Source: Billgrantia zhangzhouensis (GTDB taxonomy: Bacteria; Pseudomonadota; Gammaproteobacteria; Pseudomonadales; Halomonadaceae). From it: a stretch of 64,000 nt of DNA. The stretch lies in NCBI RefSeq assembly GCF_021404465.1, contig NZ_JABFTT010000002.1, positions 62,001 through 126,000 on the forward strand. The letters run 5' to 3'. The position numbers were made by a program, and so were the translations under genes. Each line of letters opens with the position of its first letter. The first letter of the stretch is position 1. Shown here one piece after another: positions 1-8,399 of the stretch. The notes under the pieces are model-generated. The model was not told the DNA's origin, made no database searches, and saw nothing but the letters and a program-made list of their open reading frames with translations.

Positions 1-2
1 TC

Positions 3-383
3 AGTGATCCTAGAACTTGTGCACTGAATAAATCTCCTATGATAGATATCGGTGTTTATGGTAAAGTGGATTTTTTTTCCGAGGAAAAAATTGAAGGATG
101 GCTAATCGATACTATTGTAAAAGAACCTTGGTGCGTGCAAATGAAGCTAAATGGTATAGTATTTAAGGAGGCGAAACCTATTGCCCCGACGTTCATTAAT
201 CCTCTAGGTAGGCATGAAAAATGCAGCTTTGTTTTTGATTTTAATATCCATGAAGTCGCTAGTTTTTTAGACGGAAATGAGTTTTTCTTCGAGAGCAATT
301 TTGTGACAATAGATATTGTTTATAAGCGTATTAATAAGAGACTAAAAAAAGGAAGGCACGAACTGGTGGTTATGGATTTTTAA
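3..383 (+). CDS. C-terminal part of an unknown protein, cut by the window edge
   Basis: The reading frame is open from base 3 with no stop before the ATG at 39, so that ATG is probably internal and only the last ~127 residues are visible. The segment contains a compact pattern (VYGKVDF, EGWLID, then alternating hydrophobic strands) that looks like a small beta-rich accessory domain. I do not recognise the family. It is strongly AT-rich compared with the genes beyond 6 kb. By position it is the first visible member of the polysaccharide locus, so a glycosyltransferase or sulfotransferase tail is possible, but that is inference only. Frame and stop (TAA at 381) are directly seen. Confidence 0.5.
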   Translation, partial: SDPRTCALNKSPMIDIGVYGKVDFFSEEKIEGWLIDTIVKEPWCVQMKLNGIVFKEAKPIAPTFINPLGRHEKCSFVFDFNIHEVASFLDGNEFFFESNFVTIDIVYKRINKRLKKGRHELVVMDF

Positions 384-831
384 ATAAATTGTGAACAGTG
401 ATGTTGGCCATTTCATGAAACTTTGGAAACAAATTAGATTGGCCGCATTGATATTGATGGATGAATAAATTTCGACACTGATCCCGCAGCTTCGCACAAC
501 TGAGCGATCCCGATGCTTGCTAATGCTTACCTCGTAGCTTGTTTAATTTGTCAGCGTTATTTAAGTTCTAAGAGAGTTTTGTGTTAGCCAAATGTGTCTG
601 GCGTAGCCACTCGACGAAGCCATTCTATTAAACAGAAACGCTGAACTGCACCGTCGGTGTGTTATACGACTTAAGAAAGACAGCGCATCACACATGCACG
701 ATCATGTTGGGCAGTTTGTTGATATGTACCCCCTGCATAGCGACTGAAGCGTTTATTACAAACGCATCTTTATTAAAGCAAAGAAAGTTAATGCGGTTAA
801 TTGAATAAAACCAATTCTCGAGGCTGGGAAA
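384..831. other. gene-free AT-rich stretch
   Basis: About 450 bases without a convincing reading frame on either strand. Composition is AT-rich with several short palindromic words but no terminator-like hairpin with a T-run. It precedes the sulfotransferase gene, so its right end should hold that gene's promoter. I cannot assign one. Decayed coding sequence is possible. Confidence 0.4.
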
Positions 832-1575
832 GTGATAAGTATAGAGCGTATCCGATTAGTGAAAAATATGCGAGAATTAGACATTGGGACTCATATATCA
901 TTGAAGTATGATTATATTTACTTTCAGGTAAGCAAGTCGGCGAGTAGTACTGTCAAATATTACCTGCAAGAGCTTGAGGTTCGAGGTACACGTCGTCGTG
1001 TCGAAGATGTCAATAACCGAAACCTATCGCCGCATATTTGGCCGAGTCAGTTGAAGGAGGAACATTTTCTTGAGCTGCTGGCATCGCCCGATATGCGCAA
1101 AGTTACCTTCGTTCGTAACCCGTTTTCGCGACTTCTTTCCTGCTACCTTCATCGCATCAAAGAATCACCTGGGTCTCCCAGTGTGAAAAATATAAAACGC
1201 TTCACCCGTAATCGCTTTGATGAGACCCTCTCGTTTGGCGATTTTGTTGAGATCGTGTGTGATCAGCCAAGTGCCGAGCAGGACTCACATTGGCGTGTTC
1301 AATCTGATGAAGTCTTATATGACCTTATCCCTCACTGGAGCTTTATTGGTAGAGTTGAGCGGATTGAAGAAGATCTTCCTAAGTTAATGGCGATACTTGA
1401 CCCTGATGTGGCTGCTCCAACCAGTGAGCTTGAAGATTACTCACCCTCCGTAACTAAAGCAAGCAGTAAGCTAGCCGATTTTTATACACCTGAGTTTGAG
1501 AGAAAAGTGGTTGAGCGTTACAGAGCAGATTTTGAGAACTTCGGTTATGCCGTCTCCATTGAATTGGCTGGATAG
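832..1575 (+). CDS. sulfotransferase family protein (carbohydrate sulfotransferase type)
   Basis: Predicted to transfer a sulfuryl group from PAPS to a carbohydrate. Residues 33-40 (VSKSASST) match the 5'-phosphosulfate loop, where K/S residues bind PAPS. Residues 93-105 (FVRNPFSRLLSCY) match the 3'-phosphate motif RxPxxRxxSxY of the sulfotransferase_2 family. At 247 residues it is near the usual size. The start used is GTG at 832; an in-frame ATG at 868 would drop 12 residues and leave both motifs intact. No signal peptide is seen, so it should act in the cytosol or at the membrane face. It sits beside a polysaccharide lyase and glycosyltransferases, suggesting that the exported glycan is sulfated. 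Family call is firm; acceptor is unknown. Confidence 0.8.
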   Translation: MISIERIRLVKNMRELDIGTHISLKYDYIYFQVSKSASSTVKYYLQELEVRGTRRRVEDVNNRNLSPHIWPSQLKEEHFLELLASPDMRKVTFVRNPFSRLLSCYLHRIKESPGSPSVKNIKRFTRNRFDETLSFGDFVEIVCDQPSAEQDSHWRVQSDEVLYDLIPHWSFIGRVERIEEDLPKLMAILDPDVAAPTSELEDYSPSVTKASSKLADFYTPEFERKVVERYRADFENFGYAVSIELAG

Positions 1576-1614
1576 TTTGAGCTGAAATTAAAGTTTTCAT
1601 AAGAAATTGTTTAT

Positions 1615-3948
1615 ATGAATAATCTAACGATAAAGTCTGGTTCATCTCCTGAGTTAGAGTGCTGCGTTCAGAAGAAGCTTCAACAACTCTCGAATAATTC
1701 ATCCAACTGTACGCTCGGTGAAAGGCTGTTCGTAAAGCAGCAGCTTGAATTGGCACCCTTCAAAGCCGTCAAGTTTTCTGGTTGGGGTGACTGGGAACAA
1801 GATCCACTCAACAATCGGAGCTGGCAGTGGCGGCTGAACTGGCTTTCGTTTCTTTCGTACCTTATTGCGTATCACCGCTCAACTGGTGATGGTGCGGTGC
1901 TGGACTTTGCCCGTGAGGCGATTCAATCATGGCTGGATACCTACCTGAAAACGGATACAAGCTATCCGTTTGAGTTTATCTGGCATGATCACGCCACAGC
2001 GCTGCGCGCTGAGCAGTTGGTACTGTTTCTCTATTACTGTCATGAGTACGCACCCGAGTGGGTTAAGCGGCACTGTGCTTTTTTGGCTTATCTAAAGCGG
2101 TCGCTGGTCATACATGGTCAGTGGCTGTCCAAAGATAGCTTCTATTCCGAGCACACCAACCACGGATTGGAGCAGGCGCGGGTGCTGCTATTGCTCGGTA
2201 CCGTGCTAGAGGGAAGTCTGGCATGCAAATGGCAACAGGTTGCCGTCCGGCGAATAAGCAGTGAGCTGACCTTCTCGTTTACCGATGAAGGCGTTCACGT
2301 CGAGAATAGCCCGGCATACCATGTTTTCGTATTCAAGGTGTTCTTGGGCATCATCAAGGATTACCCAGATGAAGTGTTAGGGGGGCTAGCCAAGCAGTTC
2401 GACCAGTTCTCTGCCAAGGCGTTGAGCTTCATCACCCATATTCTGCGCCCAGACGGTAGGCTTCCTCCAATAGGTGATACCGAGCAATTGCCTACCTCTG
2501 ATGCTTACGGAGATATGTTTGGCCATACACTGGAGTATCAATATTTTCTGTATGCGATGAGTCAAGGTAAACAGGGGTTAGTACCTCCTGCACTTAATCG
2601 TGTATACGCCAACTCTGGCTACGCAATCTTCCGTGATCAATGGCCATCCAAGGAACACTATCGCAAGGCCTTCCATCTGATCGCTAAGGTGGGCTGTTCC
2701 AGCCGTTACCACCATCAGCAGGATGAAGGTCATATCAGCCTTTACGCTGGAGGCGAAGACTGGCTGATTGATTCCGGCCTTTACAATTACATTAACAAAG
2801 ATCCGGTGCGGAAGTATATGCGAGGCCGCCCTGGCCACAATGTGCCGATGATTTCACACGCCAACTATGCGAAGGAGTTTGAGCACCGACTGAGTGCCTG
2901 GCAGGTCGTGGAGCACTCGGAAACTGCTCCCACCCCCTACTTGACCATGAAGCTCGGTGTACTGCTCCCGGTTAAGCATGTGCGGCGAGTGGATTTCGAT
3001 ACTGAGACTAAGGTAGTGAGGGTAGAAGACAAGATCTCTTCCGATGACCACCAACAGCGCAATATTACTTTGCATTGGCACTTTCCCAAGGATAAGAGGA
3101 TATTAATTGAAGGTAATCAGGTGATAGTGACTAGCCCTACTGGCAACCGGCTGAGGATTAATTTTGAAGGCGAGATTCCGGATAACCTTTCGGTGGTCAA
3201 GGGGCGCAAGGAAGAGCGCGTATTTAGCTGCGTCTCTTATAAGGCCAACCAAGTCGAACCCAGTCAGCTGCTACGTGTGATGTTCAAGGAGCGCATGGGG
3301 CTGCAAGTAGCCACACGTTTTGATTTTGATTTAGCTGATGAACAGATTGCACCACCAGCGGGAAGGGGCAAAACCAGTGTGAAACCATTGGCAACGTTGC
3401 TTGCCAGCTTACAAAAAAACAAATCCGTTCATTCGGCAATCTTGGGGAGTCACTCGGCTTACTTGGCGCTGGCCAGGATGCATCGTAATCAAGGGCTAGG
3501 TCATGTTAGCCTGCTGGTCGATGAGTCCGAGGAATACAGTGTAACTCAGGAGGAACTCAGTAAACACAACCTCATTGATAGGGTGACCTGTTACCCCTTA
3601 ACGATTCCGAATACCGTGCAGGAAGATTTCAACAGTGCGGCTCTTCAGGAAGTGAAGGAGGTGGATCTACTCATAATTACAGGTACTGGTTTCTCGGAGA
3701 AGCGTTTGACAGCGGTTCTACTCATCACGCTACCAGAATTGCTGAAGCGGATGAATAACTCCGGAGAGGTATGGGTCAGTAACTCTCTTCCCGAGCCATT
3801 GAGGGCATTGTGTGAAACATGGAGCACTCGTACTGACCTACGGGTTACGGTTGTGACAGGATTGGATGAAATCGTTACAACTTCGCAGTCTTTTACGAAA
3901 TCACGTCGGTTAATAAATGTCTTAAAGAATTTAATGTCAGGAAAATGA
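1615..3948 (+). CDS. heparinase II/III family protein with C-terminal extension
   Basis: Probable polysaccharide lyase or hydrolase acting on an acidic glycan. The N-terminal ~330 residues have the Trp/His-rich alpha/alpha-toroid pattern (for example WHDHATALRAEQ). Residues ~362-415 carry the heparinase II/III signature: a His-rich stretch (YHHQQDEGH), LIDSGLYNY and the GHNV segment. The beta-sheet domain follows to ~570. The last ~190 residues form an extra Rossmann-like region (SAILGSHSAYLALARMH, VDLLIITGTG) not needed for the lyase fold and of unknown role. No clear secretion signal is visible at the N-terminus, which is unusual for an enzyme of an extracellular polymer. Related proteins occur in exopolysaccharide loci next to sugar transferases. 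Family call is good; substrate unknown. Confidence 0.8.
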   Translation: MNNLTIKSGSSPELECCVQKKLQQLSNNSSNCTLGERLFVKQQLELAPFKAVKFSGWGDWEQDPLNNRSWQWRLNWLSFLSYLIAYHRSTGDGAVLDFAREAIQSWLDTYLKTDTSYPFEFIWHDHATALRAEQLVLFLYYCHEYAPEWVKRHCAFLAYLKRSLVIHGQWLSKDSFYSEHTNHGLEQARVLLLLGTVLEGSLACKWQQVAVRRISSELTFSFTDEGVHVENSPAYHVFVFKVFLGIIKDYPDEVLGGLAKQFDQFSAKALSFITHILRPDGRLPPIGDTEQLPTSDAYGDMFGHTLEYQYFLYAMSQGKQGLVPPALNRVYANSGYAIFRDQWPSKEHYRKAFHLIAKVGCSSRYHHQQDEGHISLYAGGEDWLIDSGLYNYINKDPVRKYMRGRPGHNVPMISHANYAKEFEHRLSAWQVVEHSETAPTPYLTMKLGVLLPVKHVRRVDFDTETKVVRVEDKISSDDHQQRNITLHWHFPKDKRILIEGNQVIVTSPTGNRLRINFEGEIPDNLSVVKGRKEERVFSCVSYKANQVEPSQLLRVMFKERMGLQVATRFDFDLADEQIAPPAGRGKTSVKPLATLLASLQKNKSVHSAILGSHSAYLALARMHRNQGLGHVSLLVDESEEYSVTQEELSKHNLIDRVTCYPLTIPNTVQEDFNSAALQEVKEVDLLIITGTGFSEKRLTAVLLITLPELLKRMNNSGEVWVSNSLPEPLRALCETWSTRTDLRVTVVTGLDEIVTTSQSFTKSRRLINVLKNLMSGK

Positions 3949-4055
3949 AAAATCTCTAATTCTGTCTATGAGCTTTTTTGAAAAATTCCGAGAACGTTTA
4001 ATGTGAAGAATGCGGATTATGGTCATGTTTTTTCATTTGAATTCATTTCCTGCAT

Positions 4056-5906
4056 GTGTATTCGAATGTGAATATACAACAATCCTGCGGATTTTCTAAA
4101 GTAAAATGTTGCGCAGACTTATTTTTATTTTGCACTGCGGTTGGGTTGGAGGTCAAAGTTTTGTTAGGGAAAATATTAGCTACCTTAAGATGGTCATTTT
4201 CTATTGGTAATAAATTTTTTCGGGTCGTGCCGGGAGTGACATTGTCGATAATTGCAACGACTTTGGTGTCTCAATTATCGATATTGTTGGCGTTCTTGTT
4301 GCCGTTGAAGATACTCATGTTGCTCGGGTCGACTGGTATCCCTCGCTATTTCCCTGCTTCCTTTGCTAATGTAGATCGTGACCTGTTAGTAATGGGCCTA
4401 AGCCTGTCGGCCGTCGGGTTCTACCTACTCTATTTTATCGCAGAGAAGATAATTGCTTCATCTTCGAACCGAGGTGCGGCATTGCTACTTGAAAGAAGCC
4501 AGAAGATCGCGCTTTTCGAAAATCAGGAGGATGTGGCTACACGGGGATATCAGCGTTACTCTCGCAGCTTAGCGGGAAGTGTTTTTCTTTTTTTAGTTGC
4601 TATAGTTATGGCTTGGTTATACCCCGAGTTGTTGGCTGTGTTGGTTGGCTATATTGTCGCGGCATTTGTTTTTCTTACCATGCTTTATGGCAAGGGTGGT
4701 AAATTGAAGGAGAGTCTGGATGAGGCACCCGGACGTATTATCACTAACGCGACCAGCATCGGCTTTCTGTTGACTTTTGGTTTCATGGTGGGGCAATTCT
4801 TGCTTGGCAACCCACCAGGGCTATTGGTCGCTATTATTTCGTTGATCCTGATGCGCCAAGGTTTTTCACGCATCACGGGATTAGTCAATGATTTGAAAGG
4901 ATTATATGCCCAGCGCTTCAAGCTCAATGCTCTATTTTTCCATGGGCATGTGCTGGTAAACGAAGCGAAGAAACATGAGACTAATTTTTGGTCATTGCTT
5001 CAGTCCTCCCAGCGTGAGCAGTGGATATATGATGTATTGAAAGATGTGGTTTCGCAGCCTATTGAGAAAGTGAAGGTGCATTGGTGGCAACTGGGCGGGC
5101 AGGATGTAGCAGCGTTTCGCGTAAAGAGTTTCGATCACGAGGGTACGCAAGTTGCCGAGAATCTAGTGAAGCTATTCAACACCAATCGTAGCTCGCTGGC
5201 AAAGCATGAAGCTACACTGCTTTCTGGAAATACTCCACTACCAACACTCCCGCTTTTAAGCGTCGATGAGATAGAAGGATTACACTGCCATGTCTTTGAG
5301 TGGGTTCCTGCTAAAAAAGTACCTCAGAAGCAGGTGAAAGCAGCTAGGCAGCAAATGATCGAGATGCTATTGTCTATCGAACCTGAAAAAAACTTGGTTT
5401 CCCAGTTCAAGCGTTCACGTCCTCCCCTCTGGCAACGTGTTGATGACCGTATGCTAGAGCGCTTGCGGACGGTGGCAGAAATGCTTGGAGGGGAGCACAC
5501 CAGCCAAGTGCAACTCTTTGGCGAGCAGCAGGATGCTATCATGAGCCGGCTCAGAGAGCTGCCACTCACACTCGTCAATCCGGACCTTCGGCCCAATGCC
5601 TTTCTCAAAGCGGAAAACGGCGAACTGCTAATGACGCATTGGGGGCGCTGGAGCCTGGAGCCGGTAGGCGCCAACTGGCCCGTGCAGCCCAGGCAGCTCG
5701 AACAACTTGCTTGTGCTTTGAAGGAGGCGAAAGCTTCACGTCGTGCCCTGCGAGATGTCAGGTCGGAGGATGCGTGCCTTGCGGCATTGATGTTTATGCT
5801 GGAAAAGCTATATGCCCGCCAAGACTTTGTTGAGGCTCTCAAGCTGATTCCCCGAATCTTAACATATCTGAATATGAGACCTCAGTCTTCCAAAGTCACA
5901 GCCTAA
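4056..5906 (+). CDS. membrane protein: ABC-exporter-like helices fused to a degenerate kinase-like domain
   Basis: Residues ~55-275 contain six hydrophobic helices spaced like the transmembrane domain of an ABC exporter, but no Walker A, signature or Walker B motif occurs anywhere in the 616 residues. The cytosolic part (~330-616) resembles an aminoglycoside-phosphotransferase/kinase fold: a Lys-Glu pair in VKLFNTNRSSLAKHEATLL, then NPDLRPNAF (D510, N514) where HxDxxxxN is expected, and THWG (~527-530) where the metal-binding D(F/W) is expected. The catalytic Asp and Asn remain but the His and metal Asp are replaced, so it may be a pseudokinase. The start is GTG at 4056; the first ~45 residues are poorly supported. 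It lies between the lyase and the glycosyltransferase genes. A role in export or its control is inference. No established name. Confidence 0.6.
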   Translation: MYSNVNIQQSCGFSKVKCCADLFLFCTAVGLEVKVLLGKILATLRWSFSIGNKFFRVVPGVTLSIIATTLVSQLSILLAFLLPLKILMLLGSTGIPRYFPASFANVDRDLLVMGLSLSAVGFYLLYFIAEKIIASSSNRGAALLLERSQKIALFENQEDVATRGYQRYSRSLAGSVFLFLVAIVMAWLYPELLAVLVGYIVAAFVFLTMLYGKGGKLKESLDEAPGRIITNATSIGFLLTFGFMVGQFLLGNPPGLLVAIISLILMRQGFSRITGLVNDLKGLYAQRFKLNALFFHGHVLVNEAKKHETNFWSLLQSSQREQWIYDVLKDVVSQPIEKVKVHWWQLGGQDVAAFRVKSFDHEGTQVAENLVKLFNTNRSSLAKHEATLLSGNTPLPTLPLLSVDEIEGLHCHVFEWVPAKKVPQKQVKAARQQMIEMLLSIEPEKNLVSQFKRSRPPLWQRVDDRMLERLRTVAEMLGGEHTSQVQLFGEQQDAIMSRLRELPLTLVNPDLRPNAFLKAENGELLMTHWGRWSLEPVGANWPVQPRQLEQLACALKEAKASRRALRDVRSEDACLAALMFMLEKLYARQDFVEALKLIPRILTYLNMRPQSSKVTA

Positions 5907-5925
5907 TGATCTTAAGGAGTAAGAT

Positions 5926-7197
5926 TTGCCTACTGTTTCCATGATTGTCTGGAATGAGTTCCTTAATGATGCACGGGTATTGAAGGAGGCACAAACCCTC
6001 CAGGCAATGGGTCATCAGGTCATAGTGCATGCACTGCATACACCCGGTACGACGGAAGAGCGAGAAATACTTGTCTCTGGTGTTCAGGTGGTACGTGTCT
6101 CTCGCAGCCCGCTGTGGAAGCTTCGCAAGCGCAAGCGTATAGAAGCCGAACGCAATGCCGCCAAGAAGAGTGAGAAGACAAAGTCGCAACCGCAGAAGGT
6201 TGCTGCTCCGCCACCGGAAACCTACATACGCCAATTACTCAAGCTGGTGGCTAGGTTATGGACCCATGCTGGGCTTGCCGCTCAGCTCGTGCGCTCACGT
6301 CCGGATGTCATCCATGCTCATGATGTCAATGTACTGCCTACTGCTTGGCTGGCGGCTAAGATTGCTCGTGTGCCCTTAGTTTACGATGCTCACGAGATCA
6401 GTACGGACCGGGAAGGGTACAAGGCATTTCGAGGGCTGGTAGGCTGGCTGGAAAAGAAGCTGATGCCTAAAGCGGCAGGCACCATTACCACTACGGATGC
6501 GCGTGCCAAGTTTTTTGCCCGTGCTTATGGGATACCGCGACCCTTGGTGCTGCAGAATCGTCCGCGGCTGGTGAAAGTGGAGAATTCGAACCGCATTCGT
6601 GAGGAGCTGGGGCTGGCTGAGCCTTGGCCGATCGTGCTCTATCAGGGTGGATTGCAGCCTGGGCGGGGGCTTCCTCGTCTGGTGGAGGCTGCTGCTAGTG
6701 TACCGAATGCCTATTTCGTGTTTATTGGGGGAGGCCGCCAAGCCGCTGAGCTGCACGAACTGACCGCCGAGTTGGGGTTGGAGGAGCGCGTGCGCTTCAT
6801 TCCTACTGTTGCGCTCAGTGAGCTGCCGTCCTATACCGCCTCGGCGGATGTCGGTGTGCAGCCCATCGAGAACACCTGCCTGAACCACTTCACTACCGAT
6901 TCCAACAAGCTCTTCGAGTACGTCATAGCAGGCTTGCCGGTTGTTGCTAGCCAGCTGCCCGAGATTGGTAAAGTGGTGCGAAACCATGATCTGGGCCTGC
7001 TCGTACCCCCTGGCGACACAGTAGCCCTGGCGACTGCCATTCGGCGCTTGGTGGAGTCAACGGAGCTGCGCGCTTACTACCGCGCCAAGGCAGAGCAGGC
7101 TGCTGAGTCGCTCAACTGGGAGACCCAGGAGCAGGCATTGGTGGAGCTGTATGAGCGAGTATTGCCCCGTTCACGGGTTGCCAAGGCAGGGCGTTAG
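5926..7197 (+). CDS. glycosyltransferase family 4
   Basis: Retaining GT-B glycosyltransferase, expected to add a sugar from a nucleotide donor to a lipid-linked polysaccharide precursor at the cytoplasmic membrane. Visible features: N-terminal Rossmann half with DVIHAHDVNVLPTAW, YDAHEIS near residue 160, the C-terminal donor half beginning YQGGLQPGRGLPRLVEA (~239), and the FEYVIAGLPVVAS segment (~330) holding the E of the EX7E region. A Lys/Glu-rich insertion (~65-90) splits the first half. Start is TTG at 5926 with a good AAGGAG at 5914-5919. It follows the membrane-kinase fusion by 19 bases and precedes the next glycosyltransferase by 5, so cotranscription is likely. Donor and acceptor cannot be read from the sequence. 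Confidence 0.85.
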   Translation: MPTVSMIVWNEFLNDARVLKEAQTLQAMGHQVIVHALHTPGTTEEREILVSGVQVVRVSRSPLWKLRKRKRIEAERNAAKKSEKTKSQPQKVAAPPPETYIRQLLKLVARLWTHAGLAAQLVRSRPDVIHAHDVNVLPTAWLAAKIARVPLVYDAHEISTDREGYKAFRGLVGWLEKKLMPKAAGTITTTDARAKFFARAYGIPRPLVLQNRPRLVKVENSNRIREELGLAEPWPIVLYQGGLQPGRGLPRLVEAAASVPNAYFVFIGGGRQAAELHELTAELGLEERVRFIPTVALSELPSYTASADVGVQPIENTCLNHFTTDSNKLFEYVIAGLPVVASQLPEIGKVVRNHDLGLLVPPGDTVALATAIRRLVESTELRAYYRAKAEQAAESLNWETQEQALVELYERVLPRSRVAKAGR

Positions 7198-7202
7198 GCT
7201 CC

Positions 7203-8399
7203 GTGAAATTGCTCCTGCTTGGGTTCTACTATCCGCCGGATATCAGTGCCGGTGCCTTTCGTACCGAGGCACTGGTGAATGCATTGGCATGTCGTTTGCC
7301 CAAAGGGGCGGAGCTACATGTCATCACTACGATGCCTGGTCGGTGTGTAGCTGAAGGTGACGCACCGCCTGCGGAGGAAACGCTTTTCTCGGGTAGCGTG
7401 AGAATCATACGCTTACCTGTTCCCGGCGGGCGTGGTATGGCCGCGCAGTCTCGCGCGTTTGCTTGCTATGCGCTTCAGGTACGTAGGTTGATCAAAGGCG
7501 TCTCGTACGATCTGGTGACCGCTACCTCATCGCGTTTGGTAACCGCTGTGCTTGGGCGATGGGTGGCAAGGCGATGCAACGCCAAGCTATATCAGGATAT
7601 ACGCGATAACTTCGTTGCTAACCTGCCTTACGTGCTACCTGGTGGCGTGGGCCGGCTTCTGGCGCCTATCTTTGGTTGGGTGGAGCGCTGGGCATTGAGC
7701 CGGGCCGACCGCATCAACCTGGTGTCGCGAGGGTTTGCTCCCTATTACGAGTCTCGTTATCCATCCCAAGATTCCACGTGGCACACCAACGGTATCGATC
7801 TTCCGTTCGTCGAGGCGGCCGAATCCGGCTTTTTCGAGCATGCGGATTACCACGGTACCAAACCGCTGAAGGTGCTCTATGCCGGCAACCTGGGGGCTGG
7901 CCAGGGGATCGAGTACGTGTTACCGAGTTTGGCCGAGCGGTTGGGCAAACGGGTTCAATTTACCATCATCGGGGCCGGGGCGGGACGAGAGGCACTGTGC
8001 CGTGCTCTGAATGAGCGAGGCATCAAGAACGTTCACGTGCAAGACCCCGTGCCACGCGAGACGCTGCTTGAAGCCTACCGCGCTGCCGATGTGCTGTTTC
8101 TGCACCTGAATACCCTGCCTTCGCTGGAGACCGTGCTGCCCTCCAAGCTGTTCGAGTATGCGGCAACAGGGCGCCCGATCTGGGCTGGACTGGCGGGCTT
8201 TCCCGCGCGCTTCGTCATGGAGGAGATAGAGAACGCTGCGCTATTCGCACCAGGTGATGTCGAGTCGGCTGTCGCTGCATTGGATCGACTTGAGTTACAC
8301 TGCCGCCCGCGCCCGGCATTCGTAGAAAAATGGCGGCGTGACAAGATCATGGCCGACATGGCCGAGGAAGTTTTGGCTCTGGTGACGAATGAAACGTAA
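7203..8399 (+). CDS. glycosyltransferase family 4 (WbuB-like)
   Basis: A second GT-B glycosyltransferase of 398 residues starting at GTG 7203. The N-terminus has the pattern LLGFYYPPDISAGAFR, with GAFR typical of WbuB-like GT4 enzymes. The donor-binding half starts YAGNLGAGQGIEYVLPSL (~226), and SKLFEYAATGRPIWAG (~314) holds the conserved Glu. It overlaps the following sugar-transferase gene by 11 bases, which indicates translational coupling with the initiating enzyme of the repeat unit. It probably adds an early sugar of the repeat. Sugar specificity is unknown. Confidence 0.85.
   Translation: MKLLLLGFYYPPDISAGAFRTEALVNALACRLPKGAELHVITTMPGRCVAEGDAPPAEETLFSGSVRIIRLPVPGGRGMAAQSRAFACYALQVRRLIKGVSYDLVTATSSRLVTAVLGRWVARRCNAKLYQDIRDNFVANLPYVLPGGVGRLLAPIFGWVERWALSRADRINLVSRGFAPYYESRYPSQDSTWHTNGIDLPFVEAAESGFFEHADYHGTKPLKVLYAGNLGAGQGIEYVLPSLAERLGKRVQFTIIGAGAGREALCRALNERGIKNVHVQDPVPRETLLEAYRAADVLFLHLNTLPSLETVLPSKLFEYAATGRPIWAGLAGFPARFVMEEIENAALFAPGDVESAVAALDRLELHCRPRPAFVEKWRRDKIMADMAEEVLALVTNET

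Noticed and set aside
384..831. Insertion-sequence remnant in the AT-rich left gap
   Set aside because: No transposase-like peptide in any frame and no paired terminal repeats could be found by eye.
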